Positions 35,415 through 46,500 of a DNA stretch of 46,908 nt are shown here, piece after piece. Position 1 is the first letter of the stretch. Each line of letters opens with the position of its first letter. The stretch comes from a virus. The notes below the pieces were generated by a model, which saw only the letters and a list, made by a program, of their open reading frames with translations, ran no database searches and had not been told where the DNA came from. The stretch spans positions 1 to 46,908 of the IMG/VR virus record IMGVR_UViG_3300031339_000012; one strand, 5' to 3'. A program made the translations under genes and the position numbers.

Positions 35415-38400
35415 TTACACGTTGAACAGGTAGTTTGCGAATAGTATAAATTTTTCTTCCAATGAGTCTTTGCTTCGCTTAACAATGTACCTATCTATAT
35501 CGTAGTTAATAATATTAGGATTAAAGTTACTATTATTTATGGCTGCTAGGACATTCTTTGCTTCTCCCGGCACACAGTAGCAAACTGGGATAGCACTTAC
35601 ATATCCTAGTTCTTGCAATTTGTTTTGAGGAGTGCGCATCCAAAGAGGCAGGTAATTTCTTTCGTTCTGCCCAATTGCCTTGATGTTATCTCGCATGTGT
35701 TCGATACTAGCTCTATACTTTACGACATCTGCACTCTGACTAACAAGTATGGCATTACTATCTACCTTTAGTGTGTTTGTGGGATTCGGTCTGATTCTGT
35801 ATGGTTCACTGTCTGTTCTTTCAAGAACAACTACAACACTCGAAGTGTCAGTTAGCTCTACCTCAAAGTCTGCATTGTCTGTTGAAAGTTCAACATCGCC
35901 TTCTCTGGTTTCGATAATTAATTGGTTTAGTGTAGAGGGAATAAATCTAACAAAGCCGCCGCGCCCGTACACTGGCAAAGAGTCGATACCTAATCCAGTG
36001 TTTGTATTATCGTCAACAGCGGCGTACTGTAAACTGTCAACTGTGATTTTTTTAGGATTTTTTATGCTAAACTTACTTTGTGTTTTACCTTTATCAGTCT
36101 GTGCAAAATCGTTAACATCAATATAAATTACTTCGTATACCTGTTCCTCAGTATCTGGGTCAATTGCAATTGCTGTCTTAAACTCTCCCAAACTGTACTT
36201 TGTTCTTTTATGATTCTTTGCTGCGGCTGCAACAAACTCTGCAATGTCTTTGGCTTCAATCCCAGCATAGATCAGCATATCTAGGTTCTTTTGTATACCA
36301 AATGTAGCGTTACCTAGTCTATAAATTTTATCAGGTGTAAATATGCTCGGATCGCTTGTAAAATCTCGGTAAGCTTTTCGTTGACTCTGCTGAAGCATGG
36401 GCCTTGCATAGATATCTGTATACTGCGTGTTGTCAAAGCTTTCTACTCGCACAGTAAATGTACGTTCAATTGCTGCAATGCCAAATCGATCAACTGCTCT
36501 AACAGTAAAATCGTATTGTCGATCGAAAGTTGTATCACCTGGTATTTTACCGTCCCACGACACACTGTCATTATCAAATATGCTTAGTCCTAGGCCTTCT
36601 GCGTCAGCAAACTGCTTAGGAGCTCCTACTATTTCTCCATTGTATTGTAGCCGCATGCCAAACGGCAGCTTGCCTTTTACTAGTTTATACGTCATCTTCG
36701 AAAAGGGCACTGTTGTTTCTGCCTCTAATTTGAAAATACTAGTGAAGTTGGCATTAATAGTTCCTAGGTCCGCAGCAGTAATCCAACTTATGTTACTGTC
36801 AACTTCACCAATTATCTGTATGTTAAATGTTTTTGCAGTGCTAGGAATGACCACTTCGTCGTTTTCCGCAACAACTATGTCCTCAGAGAAAAAGTCTCGG
36901 GCAAATAGTGATATACCAATATTTCTTCCTTGTGCTAACGCAACAGTAAGATTTTTATCTAGCTGCACAAAATCTTCATTGTCTCGTAATGCCTTTACAA
37001 CAATAGTTCCGTTATTGCCAAAGAAGTTACGAATATTTGAAACAGCCCTAGAACCAGCAGTACTAGGAATTCTAATTACCCATCTACGAGGTTCTTGTGC
37101 AATAACAAATGCTTTGTTGTTATAGGTGTCTTCAAGTGCTTGTATTGTTGCAATTACTCGGTCGTTAATACTTAGGTCATTAGACGTTTCAGCAACTTCG
37201 GACCACTTGTTTAGTTCAAATACCAGTTGGACATTTCCTTCATTGTCAAAGATAATATCACCGTTAGCATCAAGTTGTGGCTCAGTTGCGTGTGCTGCTA
37301 TGCACACATAGATAAACCCATTCCCTCCACTGGACAACGAGCGAACAATATAATCACCCACGATATAATCTTCGCCTACTTGTATATCTCTAGGACTGCC
37401 TGAAGGAAATATTCCTGTAATACTGAGATCAGTTTGTGTTATTTCATATTCAATATACGGAGTAATACTGCTTATAGTATAGGCTTTGTTTTGTTCAAAT
37501 CGTAATTGACGTTGATTGTACGTTTGCCTGTTGATTTCGGACAGCCGTTTAACAAATAGATAGTCGCTGCTTATAACAGCAGCTCTGCTGAGTATTAGAG
37601 GAACACTTGAAGTAAGAGGCGATCCTAGAAAAATTACGTCATAGTCTGCGTTCGAGTCATCAACATTTATAACTTTATAGAGTCTTTCTTCAAGAAGAAT
37701 TTCTCGATTAATCAAGGACAGCAGGTCATTAATTCCGTCTATGTCACCTGTACGATCTATCTTAAATATTTTAAACGAAGTTGCCCCTGGCGGAGTGTCT
37801 TCAAAGTAGTTTGCAAATATACTAACTATTCCGGTATCTGGTGATACCCTAGTAGCTCGTATTGTAAATGTGTAGTCTATTGTAATAGCTGGCTGATAGG
37901 GAATTTGTCCAGTAATTGTTCCAGTACCACTGTCTAATGATAATCCTGGTGGTAATTTGCTTATGGTTCCTAGCTGGTTTACGTTTTCAAGAGTGTAAAT
38001 TAGTTCGCCGTCGAGCTGAATATTATCAATTGTTTCTAAATATATAGTAGCGTAATTGTTTGCACGTCTAACTCCTAGGTCTCTTGGAGTCAGCCAAGTA
38101 GGCGTTCTTATGTTAGTTAAATCAGCAGTAAATATACCTGAGCTAGATTGCATTAGTGTATTATCAGCAGTTAGAAAATCGTCTCCTACTACGTATATTT
38201 TAAATTCTCTTCGAATAAAGCTAGTACCGTCTGTTACGGTAACAGCAAAGGGATAATACCTGTTTAGTTTTCTAGAAAAAATCGAAGTTGCACTAAATCC
38301 ATAGGGCACAGAATCGTAAACATAACTGCTGAAGCCTGTTGTTGTTACATCATTGCTATCAGTAACAAAGTCTAAGTCCAAACTTAGCAGAGGTTCTACA

Positions 38401-38885
38401 ATTCCCTGGAGTTTGCCGTCGTTAGATAATTTTATTCCTGGTGGCAACTCGCCGTCGTTGTTTGCAATATAATAACTTAGCTCGTCGCCCGCTGGAAGAT
38501 CAGTGTCTGTAGCAAGTAATTGAAAATCTACAAGTACATTGTCTAAAATGAACAGAGCATCGTTTGCTCCGATTGGCAGTAGGCCGGAGTTTGTAACCCA
38601 GCGAGGATCATCGGGCCCTGTAACTATTATTTCTACAGTTCGATCTTCAAATAAATCGTCTAGTTCAGCTCGAATAACAACATTAAAGCTCTGATTGTAG
38701 GCCACTTCAAACAGTGTACCTACTATAACATTGCCTTCTAATCTTGCACCTGGTGGAAGACGGCCGCTTATAATTTCAGTAATAGTGTCGTTATTGTTTG
38801 TTAAGGGCAACAGAATATTAACAGCTTCTCTTTCGATTGAAGTTGCTATTCTAGCTCCTGTTTGTACGTTCCAAAGACTGCTCAT
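35415..38885 (-). CDS. Large virion protein with putative Ig (He_PIG-like) repeats
   Basis: 1156 aa. At least four repeats of the pattern LPPG-x-x-L-x2-(D/N)-G-x-(I/L)-x-G occur: LPPGARLEGNVIVG (about 42-55), LPPGIKLSNDGKLQG, LPPGLSLDSGTGTITG and LPFGMRLQYNGEIVG, each in an Ig-like/cadherin-like domain. Such folds display on phage tails and may bind surface carbohydrate. Close relatives are large structural proteins of marine T4-like phages. The N-terminus SSLWNVQTGARIATSIERE looks like an attachment end. A late promoter is 23-30 nt upstream. Confidence 0.8.
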   Translation of the reverse strand: MSSLWNVQTGARIATSIEREAVNILLPLTNNNDTITEIISGRLPPGARLEGNVIVGTLFEVAYNQSFNVVIRAELDDLFEDRTVEIIVTGPDDPRWVTNSGLLPIGANDALFILDNVLVDFQLLATDTDLPAGDELSYYIANNDGELPPGIKLSNDGKLQGIVEPLLSLDLDFVTDSNDVTTTGFSSYVYDSVPYGFSATSIFSRKLNRYYPFAVTVTDGTSFIRREFKIYVVGDDFLTADNTLMQSSSGIFTADLTNIRTPTWLTPRDLGVRRANNYATIYLETIDNIQLDGELIYTLENVNQLGTISKLPPGLSLDSGTGTITGQIPYQPAITIDYTFTIRATRVSPDTGIVSIFANYFEDTPPGATSFKIFKIDRTGDIDGINDLLSLINREILLEERLYKVINVDDSNADYDVIFLGSPLTSSVPLILSRAAVISSDYLFVKRLSEINRQTYNQRQLRFEQNKAYTISSITPYIEYEITQTDLSITGIFPSGSPRDIQVGEDYIVGDYIVRSLSSGGNGFIYVCIAAHATEPQLDANGDIIFDNEGNVQLVFELNKWSEVAETSNDLSINDRVIATIQALEDTYNNKAFVIAQEPRRWVIRIPSTAGSRAVSNIRNFFGNNGTIVVKALRDNEDFVQLDKNLTVALAQGRNIGISLFARDFFSEDIVVAENDEVVIPSTAKTFNIQIIGEVDSNISWITAADLGTINANFTSIFKLEAETTVPFSKMTYKLVKGKLPFGMRLQYNGEIVGAPKQFADAEGLGLSIFDNDSVSWDGKIPGDTTFDRQYDFTVRAVDRFGIAAIERTFTVRVESFDNTQYTDIYARPMLQQSQRKAYRDFTSDPSIFTPDKIYRLGNATFGIQKNLDMLIYAGIEAKDIAEFVAAAAKNHKRTKYSLGEFKTAIAIDPDTEEQVYEVIYIDVNDFAQTDKGKTQSKFSIKNPKKITVDSLQYAAVDDNTNTGLGIDSLPVYGRGGFVRFIPSTLNQLIIETREGDVELSTDNADFEVELTDTSSVVVVLERTDSEPYRIRPNPTNTLKVDSNAILVSQSADVVKYRASIEHMRDNIKAIGQNERNYLPLWMRTPQNKLQELGYVSAIPVCYCVPGEAKNVLAAINNSNFNPNIINYDIDRYIVKRSKDSLEEKFILFANYLFNV

Positions 38886-38907
38886 TTATAGTATTCCTCA
38901 TGCAGAG

Positions 38908-38915
38908 TATTTATC
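38908..38915 (-). promoter_or_regulatory. T4-type late promoter
   Basis: GATAAATA on the minus strand, with a leader of about 17 nt containing GAGGAA before the ATG of the 1156-aa virion gene at 38885. Confidence 0.75.
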
Positions 38916-38921
38916 GGAATA

Positions 38922-39587
38922 TTAAATGACACCTTCGTCAATATTAATTGCTGATGGGTTGGTAAAAGTGCCTAGGTCAAAGTCTGATGTTGCAGTAAGT
39001 AATTCAATTGTGTTGGTAACAGAAAATAGTATTCCACCTAGTTCAATGTTTTCAAAGTAAACAGCATACGCTGCTGGATCAACTCCGTTTACTAACCCAG
39101 TAAGATTGCCTACATTAAGTATATCGTATCCGCCGGCATTAAGATTGCCACTCAGTTCCGGAGTAATATCTTGTGAAAGTTCTGCAAGATAATCATTGTT
39201 AATAACAAGATCACCGTTAACTATGCGAGTGGAAATGCCAGGCCCGCCTTGAATAGTTAGTGCTGCGCTGCCTTCTAGTAGAGTGGCTCCACCGTCAGTT
39301 GTTATAGCAAGTTGAATAAGTCCCGAATTACTAACTGTAACGTTTTCAAAATCTGATGTTAGCGCAATGCCGTCACCAGCAGCAAGTTTTTTAAACTGTA
39401 GGTCGTTGTTAATGCTAGCAGAAAAAAGTCCTTGACCTACAGTACCAAGATTGCTAGCAGTTGCGGTCAGGCCGATTGAAAGATCAAGCTCTTCAAAATT
39501 TTGATTTATTTTAATCATTGCTTCGCGAAGATCATCACCTGTGCCGTCGTTTGCAATTTGTCCTAGATTGATTAAATTTACTGCCAT
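38922..39587 (-). CDS. Tail-fibre-type structural protein (221 aa)
   Basis: It begins MAVNLINLGQIANDGTGDDL then REAMIKINQNFEELDLSIGL, an N-terminal module shared by many fibre-associated proteins of marine T4-like phages. The rest is repetitive beta (SNSGLIQLAITTDGGATL, NAGGYDILNVGNLTG), as in fibre shafts. It follows the 301-aa fibre gene within 10 nt. A membrane segment or enzyme motif is not visible. Confidence 0.8.
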   Translation of the reverse strand: MAVNLINLGQIANDGTGDDLREAMIKINQNFEELDLSIGLTATASNLGTVGQGLFSASINNDLQFKKLAAGDGIALTSDFENVTVSNSGLIQLAITTDGGATLLEGSAALTIQGGPGISTRIVNGDLVINNDYLAELSQDITPELSGNLNAGGYDILNVGNLTGLVNGVDPAAYAVYFENIELGGILFSVTNTIELLTATSDFDLGTFTNPSAINIDEGVI

Positions 39588-39597
39588 TGTCTTTTCC

Positions 39598-40503
39598 TTA
39601 CGCTGTTTGTATTTGCTTCCATGCGCCGTCTAGGTACACAACCATTGTTTGTACTCCTGAGTTTGTTGGATCCCATTCTGTTCCGTCTGCAATTGCTATC
39701 ATTCCGTCTTCAGGAAACCCAGGCTCTATCTCTATTATGCCTAGTGTTATTAGATTGTTAATAGTAACAATCTCTTCAACTATTAAATTTTGTGAGCGAA
39801 TACTAATAGTGTCTACTGATGCATTCTCTACATTGCCCTTAATAATTCCAGAGATTCCGTCTACTAGTATACTAGAATCGTCAGCAAATACACTACCAAT
39901 AATATCCAAAGTTGCTGTTATTCCTGATGCAAACAGGTTGTCAAACGCCACGCCTAAGTTACTAGATTGCAAAAAACCTATGTCGTCAGTAAATTCTGAA
40001 AGACTCGACGGTGCGCCTTGTAATGCGGCGTAAGATAATTTACCTGTACTGGCATTAAAGACAACTTCGTCGTTTAGACTTAGCAAGTTTCCTTTTAGAT
40101 TAGTAGCAGTAATTCTTGCAAATGCTGCTTGGTCAGTGCCTACCCTGCCAGTAGCATTTACACTAGGTATAATATCGTTGCTTAGTGTTAGACCGTCGAG
40201 TTGAATATTACCGAGGTCGCTTAGGGATCGATAGACAATGCCGTCGCCTGCTGCATTAACTTTTAAAAAGTAATCCTCAGAATCGACGAAGCTAGATGGA
40301 GTTTCATCTAACTCCGAGAACGACTGAGCTACTAGTCTATTACCATTTACCCTAATATCGCCCGCGTTAATAGTTCCTGTTGCTGTAATATCCTGAACTT
40401 GAACAATAGAAGACCCTTGTAAAGTGAGATTGTCACCTACTGGTATCTCTTTTATCTTGTTACTGTCGTTGACATCAATTATTAGTGGATATCTATTGGC
40501 CAT
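39598..40503 (-). CDS. Tail-fibre-type structural protein (301 aa)
   Basis: It begins MANRYPLIIDVNDSNKIKEI followed by PVGDNLTLQGSSIVQVQDI and GTINAGDIRVNGN, typical of fibre shafts with short beta repeats. The C-terminal part ENASVDTISIRSQNLIVEE and a GMIAIADGTEWDPTNSGVQT end appear in phage fibre proteins. The 10-nt gap to the next gene suggests one transcript from the late promoter at 40526-40533. Confidence 0.8.
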   Translation of the reverse strand: MANRYPLIIDVNDSNKIKEIPVGDNLTLQGSSIVQVQDITATGTINAGDIRVNGNRLVAQSFSELDETPSSFVDSEDYFLKVNAAGDGIVYRSLSDLGNIQLDGLTLSNDIIPSVNATGRVGTDQAAFARITATNLKGNLLSLNDEVVFNASTGKLSYAALQGAPSSLSEFTDDIGFLQSSNLGVAFDNLFASGITATLDIIGSVFADDSSILVDGISGIIKGNVENASVDTISIRSQNLIVEEIVTINNLITLGIIEIEPGFPEDGMIAIADGTEWDPTNSGVQTMVVYLDGAWKQIQTA

Positions 40504-40525
40504 TCCTGCGTCCTGTTTGTTTATA

Positions 40526-40533
40526 TATTTATC
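40526..40533 (-). promoter_or_regulatory. T4-type late promoter
   Basis: GATAAATA on the minus strand, 23-30 nt before the 301-aa fibre gene start at 40503, with CAGGACGCAGG in the leader. Confidence 0.75.
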
Positions 40534-40534
40534 G

Positions 40535-40564
40535 TATCTGCCTTAAGCACCACTAAGGCAGATA
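40535..40564. terminator. Probable intergenic terminator hairpin
   Basis: An 11-bp perfect stem (TATCTGCCTTA and its complement, 8-nt loop) directly after the giant fibre gene and before the late promoter. On the plus strand it is followed by TTTTT; on the minus strand it is not, so efficiency in the gene direction is uncertain. Confidence 0.55.
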
Positions 40565-40591
40565 TTTTTAGGCTGTGTTACATTTGTTACG

Positions 40592-43500
40592 TTATCTTCC
40601 TATTACTACTTCGACTGTACCTCGGTCGTTAGTGTCTTTAGAACCAACTGCCTTACCAATCATCGTGCCGTTAACCGGATTGTTGTTTACACAACCGTAT
40701 CCAAATATTCCGCTTGTAACAATTATATCTCCTTTACTGACTTTGCCAACTACTTTACATGGGACTCGTCCTTGAAGCGCTAGCGCAACTACATTCTCAC
40801 CTGACAATGCAGTGTTCATTAGATGCGCTGGATTAGTTGATACCACTCCAGCAGCTCTGAAGTTATCCTTTTGGTTAGTTGTAGTTACTTCGGCATCGCC
40901 ACCAAATACCAAAACAGTGCCGGCTTCGTATGCTGCGTCAGCTTGATAATTTTCAGCTAAGTCAGCGTAGTATGCAGTAGTTGCAGTACCATTAAATATA
41001 TTTGCATAGACATTATCATATTTTAATGCTGCGCTGCCAATGTCGTACGTGTTAGTAGCATCTGGCAAGAATCCTTTACCAGTATATTCACCTGCAACAA
41101 TACTGGCTCCGTTTACAAACAAATTACCACTTGAATACATATTACGATATCTTAGCGAATTACTACCAATGTCGTAGGTGTTAGTAACGTCAGGCAGTAC
41201 CCCTGCTGAGCTAAAAGTAAACGGAATCACACTTGTGTTTGAGCTACTGTCTGCTGTTACTATTGCAACCTCTCCGGCTGCCGACACACCAGAAGCAGCA
41301 CCTATAGAGATGCCTGTTGAAGCAGCACCCTTTTCGTCTTGCGCTTCTATAAAGCTGGAGTAAATCCAATTTACTCCGATAGCCTTCTTGCCTGCAAGTG
41401 TAGAGTTAACTTTTAATACAGACTGGGTTGAATTGGAGTCTCCAATATTCAGACCACCTGGTATCTGTACAGTCGGCGCTACACTTGGAGAGCCACCTAC
41501 TGATCGAAGTATTTCGCCTTGTGTCGGAGTTTTAAACAAAACAGTAGTTGTATTAAGACTCAATATTTCATAAGATGGGTTACCCCCTAATATTAAAGAG
41601 TTGACCTGAATACTACCGCTGGCATTTGTTTTTAGTATTGAATTTGTCTCGCCAGTGTTGGTAACATTTGAAATACTGTATGTACCTGTGCCCGTTCTTA
41701 TCAGTGCTTGTCCTGGATCACTCGCTGCCGCAAGTGCAGCACCAGTAAAGTCTCTATCCTCTAGACCAAGGCCCTCAGCTATAACATCGGAAAAAGATAC
41801 TTCGTCTATATCGCTAGCACCGTCATCACCACTCCAATTACCTAATACTGTGCCATTGGATATGCGCTGTAGTTTATTAATACTTAGTGCACCGTTGTTT
41901 ATTGTAATCCATCCAGTAGTTGAATCAAACACTGCTGAGTCGAATGATGCAGATCCTAGATCACTTTGTGATATTCCTGCTGGATTTGCCCTTGTGGACG
42001 CAGATACAAGTGCTAGTTTACTTTGTGCTATGCCAGCGTTTGCATTAACATCAGCATTTATAATAACTCCTGCTTTGATCTGCAGATTAATTTCTTCTCG
42101 GCCGGTTGCTATACTGATATCGCTGCTAGCAGAAGCCAAAACGTTAGCCCATTCGTCTATAGGACCATCTATTATAATCCCTTGGGCCCCGGCTGGCAAT
42201 ACTTCGGCTCTGTCTTGCCCTGGAGAATTACCTGCAGGAGTTCCATCGCTAAATTCTCCTGATAGCGGTATATAAACCAATATAACAATGTCGCCGTCTA
42301 CTGATCCTGTCTCTTCAATAACTTCGACTATTTCACCTGTAGCTCCAGTTACTGATCCGGTTATGACATCCCCCGAAACATACGGTCCTGCTACTACGCT
42401 GCCTGCAGGTAATACAAGGCGCTTAGCTCCAGTTGAAGACAATACTTGCCCTGATTGGTAACTGTTATAGCTGATTGAACGCATATCTCGAATTTCGTCC
42501 CCGCCACTAGCAGTATTATCAACGTAACGTTTGGTTGCTGCATCTGCTGCATTACTAGGTATACCTAAGTTAGAAATTGTGTTGTTAGCTGCATTCAAAT
42601 CACCTGTTAGCGGAATTGAACCGTTAGGAGCCAGCGCGCCAGGTCCTAGTCTGTTGGACACTGCATTTCCAGATACATCGTAGCCTAACCGACGGTTTAT
42701 ATATCCCCTAACAGCAAGTTCGGTAGGCACTGTATCTGAAGCATTATCGGTCATTGCAGTGTCTGTTGAAAACTCAGTTACAACAACCCCGCGCTTGAAT
42801 CCAATTCCGTCTACGTCACTCAGTGCTATCGAAGCACTAAACGTTACTGTGCCTGTGCCCTGATCTACGCTAAAGAAACGACCTACTCTAAATACACCGT
42901 CTTGATCTGTGCTCACGTAGAACACTCGTCCCTTGCCGCGTTCGTCTACTTCGTTTGCACTATTCTTATCCGATGGCTCTCCAAATAAAACATTTGGGTA
43001 GTTAGTAGAATTATAGCCTCCTGTGCCAATGTCAAGAAAGTCGTGGCCTGTGACTCTACAAGTAGAAATATTAACAGTAATATCGCCAATGCTTCCGGCT
43101 TTTAATCCGGCACGTATTGTAACAATACTGTTTCCTAAAATTGTTGTGCCTGCAAGTCCCTCGGCACTAAGAGGATAGTTTATATCTATTCCTACATCTT
43201 GAATGTCTACGATTGCATAGTCGTTATCTTCTGCTGGCGCTACTTCAGTTTCAACACCTCCAATAGTCTTTACACCCCGGAAGTTGTAAACATAATGCTG
43301 CTTACCAGCCCATGCTATAATAGGAGGGATAGCAGTTAATGAATCCGCAGTCCATCCTACTGGTCGATTGCTTTGGGGAGTTAGCAAGTTATTATTTAAT
43401 CGAAAAATTTCATTAAAATCTGAAGCTGCCAATAATGCAATTCTAGTATCCCCAATAGTGCTGCCTTTAGTAGTACCAGTACCTGAAAGGGTAGACTCGC

Positions 43501-46500
43501 CTGCTCGCTGAGAGTCTACTAACAGCCTTATGTAGTCATAACTTGTATCAAACCCAGTTTGTAGTTGATCTGATTCTAACTCATTGCCCAACGAATCAGA
43601 TGTGAGGAAACTAACTGATCTGTACACAAATTCAGGATTTTCATCAAAGATGATAGCAGTAGATGGTCTAATTGTTAGAAGTCCAGTCCTTGCAACGTCA
43701 CCTAAAATGTGTGTTGAGTTACGACGATACTGAATAATAGTATCAAATGCAACTTCCTCTAGCAACCCATTATCACTAAACTGAGCATCTCCTGTTGAGA
43801 AGTTTAATCGGTAAACAGTGTTACTAACGGTCGGAGTTGTTGGCTCGATATATATTATGCCTGTTACTGAAATACCGGTTATTATGCCGTTGCCTTCGGT
43901 ATTGTCTATAGCAGTAATTGCAATAGTACAATCGTGCGTGCCGTTTTGCCCACCAAGTAACGAACCTGTAATATTGAAAGAGTCGTCTACTCTATAGTCA
44001 TTACCGCCGTTTTCTATAGTTGCAGTATATCCACCGTTAATAGTTTTTCTAATAGTAAATATTGCGCCGCTTGCGGTACCTGTTGCTGCTCCGCCGGTGA
44101 TGTAGTTATAAAAAATATCAGTACCTACGTTGAGATACGCTCCTACATCCTCTCCTGTGTTTTCTACGTTTGCAACTTCATATCTTGCAAAAACGTTACG
44201 TGTTGGATGATATAGATCTATTTCGGATCTATTAGACGGTACATCCTTCATGTCGTATACATAGATGGACAAGCTTTCGACGTCGTTACCGTAGCCTACA
44301 GCATTCACGGTTACTGGAATACTATTTGGTCCTAGTGTACTTGCTGTGCCCTGTGGGTCAAGTGTTAGTTGATCTGCTGTATTAAATATACCTGTAGGAT
44401 TTTTTAAGTAAACAGTAGTTGATCCAGTTCCTCCGTTGCTAGTTTGTGACGTGCTGGCACTTACTGTTGCGATAGCATCTGAGTTTGCCTGCTGCACAAC
44501 ATCGCCTACTGTGAGTTGTATTGGATTTGTTACTATTAATACCACATCGGCAGTAAAGGATTTAGCAGGTTGAGCCATATCTTGTAGCAGCTCAACAGCA
44601 TCTGGTATCTCGTTAGGGTCAGCTCCTTCTGCAATTAATCCATATTCCCCGTAACAAGACGATCCTGCGATTGAACGTATTTGACCGCCGTTTGCTGCGT
44701 AGTAAGACGTCCAGCAATAGTAAGTAAACATGCTAACCATCTCTGATAATGCACCGTTCAATACCACTAGTCCGTAGCCAAGATCGTTAATCTGCGTAAA
44801 GTCGTTGCCTAGTATGGAACGGTTGCCTGCTGTTTGCAAAGTAATAGGTATTGGTGTTTCGGAACCTCCGATAGCATCCAGGTCAACACCAGTAAGCAAT
44901 TGACTAGTTATTCCTGTAAAACCTTGACCGTCGTTTGAGCTAGGATCTAGAATAAGCTCAGCTGAGCCTAAATCTGGATCGTAGTTAGTAACTGCGTTTA
45001 CTTGAAAACGCCTTCCGTCAACGTAGAATGCACACGGAGTTTGAGGACGTCTTACAAATAACCCTTGCGGTTCAGCTTGACTGCCAAAACTTTGTATACT
45101 AAGCCTAAACGCTGATCCGTCAATCCTATCAGATACTTGAACTGCGGTGTTACCTACAAACGCATCAACAAACATTCCTCCTCGGAACGACTGTTTATTA
45201 AGACTTCTCGAAAAGCTTGAACCGGTTTGAATATATGGTGATTTAGTTAGCACTTGTCCCTCTGGGTCTAGTGCTAGCATAAATCCGCCGTGACCTTGTA
45301 CAGTTACGTTACGAATAATAGTCGCATCGTCCATGAGGAACACGTCCATTTCGTTGTTACGAAGAGGCGGACGATAGTTTGGTTCAAAAGCAAATGCTAT
45401 TGTAGTAATTAAATTACTAATTACTAATTCAGGACCGTCTATTTCTCTCCAAAACCCATCATCGTTAGCTTGACTGAATGAACCTCCGGAAACGTGTTCA
45501 ATAGTCGGAATGTAATACCGTGTTGTTCCTGCTACTGTATTTGATACAACAATACCTAACTGATATCTAACACTGCTGCTCCATTCGTCTGGATTAGTGT
45601 CGCCGTTAAACAGGTCTGTCTCATACTGGTTATCTGTGCCATATAGTATATCTGGACCTTGGCCTCTAATTATCTTATTCGCAATGGTAGCAATATATTG
45701 TATTCCTGCAATAGTCGCAGTTGTTGGGCTAGAGTTAGTTGGAGATTGTCCCACATAATACTCGCCTTGAGCTTCTAGTGAAAACTCATTACCGCCGAGG
45801 CGCATATCCTTAATCAATGCATCGACTATTTGTCCAACACCTTCAAAATATGCAGTTTTGTCAGTTTGGTTGTCGAATATAGAAAATTGATCGTCTAGAT
45901 ATTCAACTACTTGTTCTTGTATAAATTCTCTGTTGTCAACTAACGACAGTGCTGAAGTTTTCCAAGAACCTACGTTTGGGTACCCGGCTCCAATCTGTTT
46001 CTGTTGATTAGGTTTTTCTAGATAGTGATAGCCAAAGTAACCGTCTACTTTACCGGTTAACGGGTTTACGTATTCAACACCGTTTGGAATTCTAGACACT
46101 ATTAAAATAACCGGATCCGCGCCACCTGCGCCTAATGCACTATCTGAAATTGTAATTAATTCATCTTTAATAAAGTCTACGCCAGGGGTTAGTACAGTAA
46201 CGTCAGTTACTGTGCCGGAGATATTAACATTTACTTCAAACACAGCGTCTTTACCTAGATTGTTTGAAGTCCAACCGGTATTATCTACTGTATAATTACC
46301 AGGAGTCCTGCTAGCATCAGTCGAAGCTACAAAGCTAACGGATTCAATTATACTGCGCCCAAGAACTAGCCCGTCGAACTGTGCATCTCTATAGAAGTAC
46401 AAGTTAGCCCAACGTGATTGCGAAACTCGTTTCTTAGGGCGAATTATTACCCGTCTAAACTCGTCACCTTTAATAGACACGTTAGCAGACATTCTAATTG

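Noticed and set aside
36427-37125. 232-codon plus-strand open frame inside the 1156-aa virion gene
   Set aside because: Complementary-strand shadow with serine-rich composition; no start signals, and the opposite frame carries clear Ig-like repeats.
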